Of a DNA stretch of 48,422 nt, positions 42,684 to 48,422 are shown piece by piece. Source of the stretch: Bacteriovoracaceae bacterium. GTDB lineage: Bacteria > Bdellovibrionota > Bacteriovoracia > Bacteriovoracales > Bacteriovoracaceae. The notes beneath the pieces were generated by a model, which made no database searches, was not told the origin of the DNA, and was given only the letters and a program-made list of their open reading frames with translations. How positions within the stretch are numbered: position 1 is the stretch's first letter; every line of letters begins with the position of its first letter. Location: positions 1 through 48,422 of the forward strand of contig JADHTQ010000034.1 of NCBI GenBank assembly GCA_016784965.1, in the 5' to 3' direction. Both the position numbers and the translations under genes were made by a program.

Positions 42684-42923
42684 ATTGGCGGGTTTGCGAT
42701 TTTTTTTGAGCTTTAGCTGAATTTCTTCTCTGGTTATTACCGATTTTTGGATTATTTGTAGTGTTTTATCATAGGAGCTTTTTTGCAGCTGTTGCGTTTG
42801 TTGCACCTTCTGTATTTGTTTTGTTATTTTTACTTGGTTATCAATTTTTAACTCGACATCGGAAGTAGTGGAGCATGCTACAATTAAGAAAGTAAGCAAC
42901 AAATTTACTACAATGAATTTCAT
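42627..42923 (-). CDS. Small lipoprotein, helical and basic
   Basis: The 98-residue protein has a lipoprotein signal peptide (FIVVNLLLTFLIVAC, lipid Cys at residue 18). The mature part is one long Lys/Gln-rich helix (KITKQIQKVQQTQQLQKSS) likely to form a coiled coil, with a basic C-terminus. The ATG at 42923 has AAGGAG 8 bases upstream and is preferred over a GTG at 42932. It would be anchored in a membrane facing the periplasm. No family is recognised; the composition resembles small peptidoglycan- or envelope-linked lipoproteins. Confidence 0.7.
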   Translation of the reverse strand: MKFIVVNLLLTFLIVACSTTSDVELKIDNQVKITKQIQKVQQTQQLQKSSYDKTLQIIQKSVITREEIQLKLKKNRKPANLSKRDKRFVNKIEKIVTE

Positions 42924-43026
42924 CAGTAACACTCCTTTTAAAGTATCAAAATGAATTGATTTTTAACTGGTTGTCAATACCTGATCGGAAAGCTTTGTCA
43001 AAAACTGAAGTAATTTTTATTGATTA

Positions 43027-43710
43027 CTATTGTAGGTTATAAAAATTAGAAATACGTTTGTTAGATTGTCTTTGCGTTGGTGTTAAAGGGGCATGAAGAT
43101 CCACTTGAATCACACTAGCGCCGCTTTGTTTGGCGGCCTGAAGGCCTGTTACTGAGTCTTCAAAAATTAATACTTGATCACAGCTAACTTGGAGTTGTGT
43201 CATAGCACTTAGATATGGATCAGGATGTGGTTTAGAGTTAGTAGTGTCGGTTCTTGAAATTGTAATATCAAAAAAGGGCAGCAATCCACTTTTTTTCAGC
43301 AAGGTATCGATAACATCTCTTTCACTAGCACTTACTAGTCCTAATTTTATTTTGTGGCCCTTAAGAAGAGAAAGTAGTGAGTGGATTCCAGGTGCATGCA
43401 GTTTTGCTACTTCCAGCTCTGGCAATTCATTCAGGGCCCATATAAATTGTTGGTTTTTTAAGTTGATAAAGTCGGCCATAGTTGTGGCCTTTAGTTTATC
43501 TTTTAGGTCTTGATAGACTTCCAGGTCACTTTTTCCTGCATAGGTTTGATCTAAGTCAGAAGCACTGTAGTCAGGTAGACCCAAACTTGACAGTGTTGCC
43601 TGCAAAGCTTTTGCATGCAGAGGTTCTGTATTTAAAATCGTGCCGTCCATGTCAAAGAGGACTGCTTGTTTTTGATTAAAGCAACTTGCAAGTATTGCGG
43701 CCGTGGTCAT
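43027..43710 (-). CDS. HAD-family phosphatase, beta-phosphoglucomutase-like
   Basis: The 227-residue protein is a HAD hydrolase of the beta-phosphoglucomutase/phosphoglycolate phosphatase branch. The nucleophile motif DMDGTIL has Asp20 and Asp22, motif II is VSASERD, motif III is in KPHPDPYL and motif IV is IFEDSVTG. The four-helix cap (about residues 35-100) is of the small C1 type. It acts on a small phosphorylated metabolite; the substrate is not readable. AGAGGA precedes the ATG. Confidence 0.92.
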   Translation of the reverse strand: MTTAAILASCFNQKQAVLFDMDGTILNTEPLHAKALQATLSSLGLPDYSASDLDQTYAGKSDLEVYQDLKDKLKATTMADFINLKNQQFIWALNELPELEVAKLHAPGIHSLLSLLKGHKIKLGLVSASERDVIDTLLKKSGLLPFFDITISRTDTTNSKPHPDPYLSAMTQLQVSCDQVLIFEDSVTGLQAAKQSGASVIQVDLHAPLTPTQRQSNKRISNFYNLQ

Positions 43711-43864
43711 TTTAATCCTCTTTTGGAACCTTAAAAAAGGTTTCGTGTTTTTTAAATTAAAACAGTTGATATCAATTTAAAATATACGGTATGAGGCAAT
43801 ACAACTATTTGCATCAAATTTCAACTTATTAATGACAATCGTGTAATTTTAACGTGTTATAAAG

Positions 43865-43894
43865 TTTACTTTACTTGCTTGATTATGCCATAAT
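43865..43894 (+). promoter_or_regulatory. Candidate sigma-70 promoter of the SDR gene
   Basis: TTTACT (43865-43870) and CATAAT (43889-43894) are spaced by 18 bases and lie 45 bases before the gene start. Four and five of six bases match consensus. Confidence 0.45.
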
Positions 43895-43938
43895 GGCCTA
43901 AAAAAGTTATGGGTTTTGTACAAGCTAGGGTTTATTTG

Positions 43939-44934
43939 ATGAATGTTTTAATTACCGGTGCGGGAGGTTTTTTAGGTCGCTATATTGCCAGGCAACTATT
44001 AGCACAAGGCCACAAAGTATTTAACTTTTCCAGGTCAAAGCATCCCATATTAGATGAGCTGGGTGTGATCAGCATTCAAGGTGACATCACAAAATACCAA
44101 GAAGTTGAGAGTGCATTTTCTGACATGGATGCCATTGTTCACACGGCGTCAAAAATTGGCATGGCCGGCAAGTGGGATGACTATTTTCAAACAAATGTTA
44201 CCGGCACAACTAATGTGATTGCTGCTTGTACTTTTCACAAAATAGCTAAGTTGATCTATACCAGCACCCCCAGCGTTGTGTTTGGAAAGGATGATCTAGA
44301 GGGAGTTGACGAAAGTAGGCCCTATCCAGAAGTTCATTTAAACCATTATGCAAAATCTAAAGCAATGGCCGAGCAATTGGTTTTAGATGCCAACAACTCT
44401 AATACTCTTTGTACCGTTGCACTTAGGCCGCACTTAATTTTTGGCCCCGATGACCCACACATCATCCCAAAAATCTTGGAGGCTTCACAGAAAAAGAAGT
44501 TAAAGATCGTAGGAGATGGCGAAAATTTAGTGGATGTAATATTTGTAGAAAATGCGGCCAAGGCCCACGTCAATGCCTTAAAAACTCTTGATACTGGAAC
44601 AAAAATATGCGGCAATGCCTATTTTTTAGGCCAAGAAAAGCCGGTTAATCTTTGGAACTTTATTAATGAAATTTTAAAGCTACACGGTTTTGCTCCAATT
44701 ACTAAGAAGGTTAATGCTAATCTTGCATACTCTATTGGGGCAATTTTTGAGTTTATATTTTTTCTATTTAGAATAACCTCTATCGATCCACCCATGACCA
44801 GGTTTACGTCTCTACAGTTTTCCAAGTCACACTACTTTGATCTGGGTGCCTCTATAGCAGATTTGGGAAGCTATCAAGATGTCTCTACACAAGAGGCGCT
44901 AGCAAGAAGTAAAAGTACCCACACCGCCAGGTAA
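43939..44934 (+). CDS. NAD-dependent epimerase / 3-beta-HSD-type SDR
   Basis: The 331-residue protein is an extended short-chain dehydrogenase. The NAD-binding motif GAGGFLGRY is at residues 7-15, the catalytic YAKSK is in the usual place near 145, and RPHLIFGPDD follows. A C-terminal hydrophobic segment (YSIGAIFEFIFFLFRI) resembles 3-beta-hydroxysteroid dehydrogenase-like members. The ATG at 43939 is preferred over 43909, since it starts at the typical MNVLITGAGG position. The substrate is unknown; a sugar nucleotide or sterol-type lipid is possible. It has no linked pathway genes. Confidence 0.88.
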   Translation: MNVLITGAGGFLGRYIARQLLAQGHKVFNFSRSKHPILDELGVISIQGDITKYQEVESAFSDMDAIVHTASKIGMAGKWDDYFQTNVTGTTNVIAACTFHKIAKLIYTSTPSVVFGKDDLEGVDESRPYPEVHLNHYAKSKAMAEQLVLDANNSNTLCTVALRPHLIFGPDDPHIIPKILEASQKKKLKIVGDGENLVDVIFVENAAKAHVNALKTLDTGTKICGNAYFLGQEKPVNLWNFINEILKLHGFAPITKKVNANLAYSIGAIFEFIFFLFRITSIDPPMTRFTSLQFSKSHYFDLGASIADLGSYQDVSTQEALARSKSTHTAR

Positions 44935-45042
44935 TACTACCGCCATAGCATTAATTACGTCAAAACTATAAATAACTCTTTAATAAGTTTAAAAAACAAC
45001 CGAATAGAGTGCCGATATAGTTTTATTATTGGAGGCCCTCTT

Positions 45043-47706
45043 GTGAAATCAAAAATATTTTGGATAGTAGTTATCGCTAATTTTGCAGCTTTTGTAGGCC
45101 TCACCATTTGGATGTCTATCGGTTGGAATACTGGGGAGTTTAGTTTTCCAAGTTTAGTCTCTAGCAAAACTGCGCCCTCACATAAGTCCAAAATGGCCAA
45201 GATCTCTAGCAAGCAAGTAGTTGAGCATAAGGCCAAAAAAATTGAGGTGAGACCCTTCAAACGTTCTATGCCCAAAAGAAAAATAACTCCAGAATATATT
45301 GGCAAAATTTCGCGGATTACTGATCAAGCAGAGCTTAAAAAAATTGCCAAACAAATTCAAGATGGGCCCAAGGCACAGGCATCAGACTTTAAATTTAATA
45401 ACAAAACTCAGTGGAATATCTATAGGTCCCCAAAAAACAATCAACAGTTTCATCTTTTAGGCCAAGAGCTAAAAATTCATTTGCAAAATGTGCTAGTAGA
45501 TGCGGCCTTAAAAAATGACATCAAGTTGATGGCGCAAGCTGCTTACACTTTTATTGCTGTTACTATGATTGATGTTTTTGATTACACTGGTAAAAAAGAT
45601 AAAGATGGCAACACCCTGCTCGCCCTAAGTCAAGAACGTAGCTATGTTAGGCAGCAAGGATCCAAAAAAGTAATTGTTAAGCGTATACCGGCTTCTGGTA
45701 TAAAGGCCCTAGGATACATTGCACCGGAAACTTTTGGTGAAGTGGAAAAAGGGGTAAAAAAGCATAAATTTAGTCAATCAGAAGAGCAGGCCTATCAACT
45801 ATCAAAACAAGAGCAAACAATTTACAACGAACAATTGCCGGCACATAAGGCTCGCCAGAAAGTTTACGTAGAAGGCGATCCCTTGGCAAAAAAAATGGAA
45901 GATATTTCAACTAGCTTTGTGGATAAGGTTGCCCACTACCTACCAGATTATGTACATGTCAATCCTGCGGACTTGCACCAAGATAACAAGGTTTTCATTA
46001 GTAAATTAAAAAAAGAGGCAAATGCCACCTATCGCGAAAAAGGCGATCCCACTAGGATTAGTGATGTTACAGACTTTGAGTATAAGTATCTTGCCGACAA
46101 GTTGATCTTTAAAAAATCTCTTCTGTTTGCTGCTGCCGGAGGGGCCTTCAGTAGTGCCGCCAACTTAATGGGAGCGATGGCCTCGATGCTTAAGTCTTAT
46201 CGCTTTTTAACAAATGTGGCCATCATCACAACGGCAGTTGGTATTGAGACCTACTTTACTGCTATGGGAAATTATGCTGGCATGAAGCAGCTCTATGTAT
46301 TGCATAGATACTACTCATTCATGAAGGGTAGAAAAGTTGCCGCTCAAATAACAGGAAACGATTTTGATGCAGTTGTTTCAGAGGGTATGTTTGATGGGAA
46401 AAAAATATACATAGAGAAAGAGTTTTTTGAGAGCGCTAGAAACGCTTTTCTTTCAGGAGCTTTCTTTGGCAAATTTATTCACTGGCTTGCTTCTAAACCA
46501 CATTTGGAAAAAGGATTGTTTTGGTTAGCAGAGCGATCCTTTTTTACTACAACTCGTATCTCTATTGTTAAAAAAGTTTATAATGTTTACCTTGCGCTAC
46601 TACTTGACTCCAATGTAGGAGATTTTTTAAGGGCGTACTTTCCCAGGGCGTTTAATAATTTAACTAACTCGTCTTTCGCCCTGCTTCGCTACATCCCCAA
46701 ACTGCCAGTGTTTCAAGCATTTTTATTTGTGGTGGATACTGCAATTACCAGTGCTGCAATATTTGTGGCCATTTATACAAGGCTTTATTTTGCCTCAATG
46801 GTAATAGGGGATGTTCATTTTTCTCCTGGAGCAAACATTCAAATCGCTATCACGGGTATGGGCAAGCAGGGTCCCAAAGATTTTATTGAAAAAACCAGAA
46901 CCTTTTTTTATCCTTTGTGCGCCCAAGCTGCGCACTTTAGTGAAAAAGATTTAAGGGAGAAAAATCGCGATGAGATAAGTGGCAGACAAGTTGCTTGTTT
47001 GGCCCTAATCAAGGCATTTGAAGGATTTTCTACCAACGAAGAGGTTGAGGTTAATTTTGCAAAAATCCACGCACGACTAACTTTACAAAAGCCTAAGTTA
47101 TTGTCAGTTGAAGCAGTTGATGAGCTGTTGAGTAAATCACAAAACTACCCCTCAGAATACAAAGTTGTCTGGCTGGCCGCTTTGCGCTCGATTTATCGGA
47201 TGAAGTATATTCCTGCCTACTACTGGGCGATAAAAAACCAAGTGCTACTGGGGCATAAATATTACTTTGATGATCCGTGGGATATCGCCAGCTTTAGTTG
47301 GAAACATATTGCAGATACTTTTTGGTTGCGTCCTAAAATTTTGGCGTCTTACTCTAACCTGAGTAGGCTGAGTTATATGACCGAGCGCTATGCTATGGAT
47401 CTTTATGCATTAGAGAACGGATCTAAGGGGCGCGATGATTCGAAGGTTCCCCTTAATCTTAGGACCTATAACGGACTAATTAGTTATGTAAAAATAAATC
47501 ATGACAAAACTGAAAAATTTATGAGTGCTTGGAAGGATGTTGAAAAAGTAATGGGCGGCAACAATGGTATTGTCGCTGGGGCCCAAAACATACTGGCAGA
47601 AGGCAAGTGGGTTATGCAAAGAATAAGCGATGGAACCCCAATTAACATGCTTGAACAGCTGGCAACAAAAGAGTTGGTCCAGCAAAAAATAAAAGCTCCA
47701 GAGTGA
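45043..47706 (+). CDS. Large membrane protein of unknown function
   Basis: The 887-residue protein starts at GTG 45043, with GGAGG 7 bases upstream. It has an N-terminal membrane segment (IVVIANFAAFVGLTIWMSI), a basic linker (residues about 45-90), a soluble domain to about 350, and several hydrophobic segments between 365 and 590 (LLFAAAGGAFSSAANLMGAM, FLTNVAIITTAVGIETYF, AFLFVVDTAITSAAIFVAIY). The C-terminal 280 residues are soluble and helical. I recognise no family. A comparable mix of a long soluble N-terminus and inner membrane core suggests a surface or secretion-related function, but this is not supported further. Confidence 0.65.
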   Translation: MKSKIFWIVVIANFAAFVGLTIWMSIGWNTGEFSFPSLVSSKTAPSHKSKMAKISSKQVVEHKAKKIEVRPFKRSMPKRKITPEYIGKISRITDQAELKKIAKQIQDGPKAQASDFKFNNKTQWNIYRSPKNNQQFHLLGQELKIHLQNVLVDAALKNDIKLMAQAAYTFIAVTMIDVFDYTGKKDKDGNTLLALSQERSYVRQQGSKKVIVKRIPASGIKALGYIAPETFGEVEKGVKKHKFSQSEEQAYQLSKQEQTIYNEQLPAHKARQKVYVEGDPLAKKMEDISTSFVDKVAHYLPDYVHVNPADLHQDNKVFISKLKKEANATYREKGDPTRISDVTDFEYKYLADKLIFKKSLLFAAAGGAFSSAANLMGAMASMLKSYRFLTNVAIITTAVGIETYFTAMGNYAGMKQLYVLHRYYSFMKGRKVAAQITGNDFDAVVSEGMFDGKKIYIEKEFFESARNAFLSGAFFGKFIHWLASKPHLEKGLFWLAERSFFTTTRISIVKKVYNVYLALLLDSNVGDFLRAYFPRAFNNLTNSSFALLRYIPKLPVFQAFLFVVDTAITSAAIFVAIYTRLYFASMVIGDVHFSPGANIQIAITGMGKQGPKDFIEKTRTFFYPLCAQAAHFSEKDLREKNRDEISGRQVACLALIKAFEGFSTNEEVEVNFAKIHARLTLQKPKLLSVEAVDELLSKSQNYPSEYKVVWLAALRSIYRMKYIPAYYWAIKNQVLLGHKYYFDDPWDIASFSWKHIADTFWLRPKILASYSNLSRLSYMTERYAMDLYALENGSKGRDDSKVPLNLRTYNGLISYVKINHDKTEKFMSAWKDVEKVMGGNNGIVAGAQNILAEGKWVMQRISDGTPINMLEQLATKELVQQKIKAPE

Positions 47707-47934
47707 CCATTTGACAGCATAAAAAAACGTCAAAAATAGTAGGCACTTTTGGTAAATAAAGCCGGTATTTTAATTGGAATATCGGCGCGAGCAACTGCTG
47801 CAGATAGAAGAATTGTCTTTAATTTGCAGTGGTTAGAGGTGAATTTTGAGGCAAATTAACGTATAGCACAAATAGTTAGGTATACCCATGGCATAGACCT
47901 ATAATTTAAAGTGGAGTATATCGGGGGTGAAGGA

Positions 47935-48306
47935 ATGAAAAAGTCAAATCTTTTCTTACTAATGCTTCTGGCATTGTCAATGTTTTTGGCGGGATGTATC
48001 CAAATGGATCCGACGGCCAAGAATCCGACAGGTGCAATGGTGGTCAGTAAGTACACAAATATTGTGGGATCTGGCCCTGTGGTGGCCGATGGTCTAACAA
48101 AAAGTACGATTGTCATCAGCTTAATTGACGACGATGAAAATCCAATCGTAGGTGTGCGCCCAAGCTTTAGTGCAACCGATACAGGTGGTGGAAACATCTA
48201 TGACCTGTGCTCTATCTCAGACTCCAGAGGATTATCTAAATGTACGCTCAGATCAACCAGAGCGGAGACCAAGGTCCTACAAATTACCCTGAATTTTTCA
48301 TCCTAA
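47935..48306 (+). CDS. Lipoprotein with one Big_1/invasin-like Ig domain
   Basis: The 123-residue protein has a lipoprotein signal peptide (LFLLMLLALSMFLAGC, lipid Cys at about residue 21) and a single Ig-like domain of the Big_1 type: VADGLTKSTIVISLIDDDEN, PIVGVRPSFSATD, a Cys pair and SDSRGLSKCTLRST. Such domains are common in large adhesins, but here only one is present, and the stop is clean. The ATG at 47935 follows GAAGGA. It may be a short surface protein or a reduced remnant of a longer one. Confidence 0.8.
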   Translation: MKKSNLFLLMLLALSMFLAGCIQMDPTAKNPTGAMVVSKYTNIVGSGPVVADGLTKSTIVISLIDDDENPIVGVRPSFSATDTGGGNIYDLCSISDSRGLSKCTLRSTRAETKVLQITLNFSS

Positions 48307-48422
48307 ACTTGATCTGATCTTCAAATACCTGTCCTGGTCATTGACATGGTCATTTTTACGATATTTTTCCTTAAGCAGTCTGCAAACAATAAATGTTGGC
48401 CTATTATACAAAGAAAAGTATG

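Noticed and set aside
47711-47735. TTTGAC...GTCAAA inverted repeat after the 887-residue gene as a terminator
   Set aside because: The stem is 6 bp with a 13-base loop and is followed by AAATA, not T.

Overview
The window is a chromosomal segment of a moderately AT-rich Gram-negative bacterium. Several genes encode lipoproteins with clear lipoboxes, signal peptides are frequent, and there is no phage module, plasmid backbone, IS element or CRISPR array. The mix of many secreted proteins of unknown function, HD-GYP and single-domain response regulators, a Tim44/TerB membrane protein and near-identical dispersed HNH proteins fits Bdellovibrionota or related former deltaproteobacteria. That placement is inference from gene style, not from a marker gene.

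Region 1 (1-10.2 kb, all minus strand): a start of a gene cut by the left edge, two small helix-turn-helix proteins, a secreted protein of unknown function, then a tight seven-gene catabolic operon. In transcription order it encodes an isochorismatase-type amidohydrolase, the three subunits of an FdrA/YlbE/YlbF-type (AllF/AllG/AllH-like) carbamoyltransferase, a metal-dependent cyclase-family amidohydrolase, and the FAD and [2Fe-2S] subunits of a xanthine-dehydrogenase-type enzyme whose molybdenum subunit is absent. This looks like degradation of an N-heterocycle ending in phosphorolysis of a carbamoyl compound. A solitary HNH protein sits just upstream.

Region 2 (10.2-17.8 kb): a YiiX-like papain-fold amidase, a small lipoprotein with a broken signal peptide, an apparent three-gene envelope operon (SPFH/zinc-ribbon protein, Tim44/zinc-ribbon/TerB membrane protein, small tail-anchored protein), a LysR regulator overlapping an EamA transporter, a DUF362 ferredoxin protein and a CAT-anticodon tRNA.

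Region 3 (17.8-30.7 kb): housekeeping genes tilS, ftsH, folP, a VOC-like gene, metF and, after a giant lipoprotein, an FAD oxidoreductase and a secreted protein, folD. folP, metF and folD make this a folate/one-carbon neighbourhood.

Region 4 (30.8-48.4 kb): a TMTC-like membrane/TPR protein, a subtilisin-like protein that has lost its nucleophile, an acidic repeat protein, a HAMP-like membrane protein, a response regulator, sufE, a secreted trypsin-like protease, a lone carboxyltransferase, an HD-GYP protein, a second HNH paralogue with the same 20-base upstream element as the first, an orphan intrinsic terminator suggesting an unannotated plus-strand RNA, small lipoproteins, a HAD phosphatase, an SDR epimerase, a large membrane protein and an Ig-like lipoprotein.

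The best candidates for something undescribed are the carbamoyltransferase/orphan XDH operon, the SPFH-Tim44-TerB module, the HNH family with its shared promoter element, and the pseudo-subtilisin.
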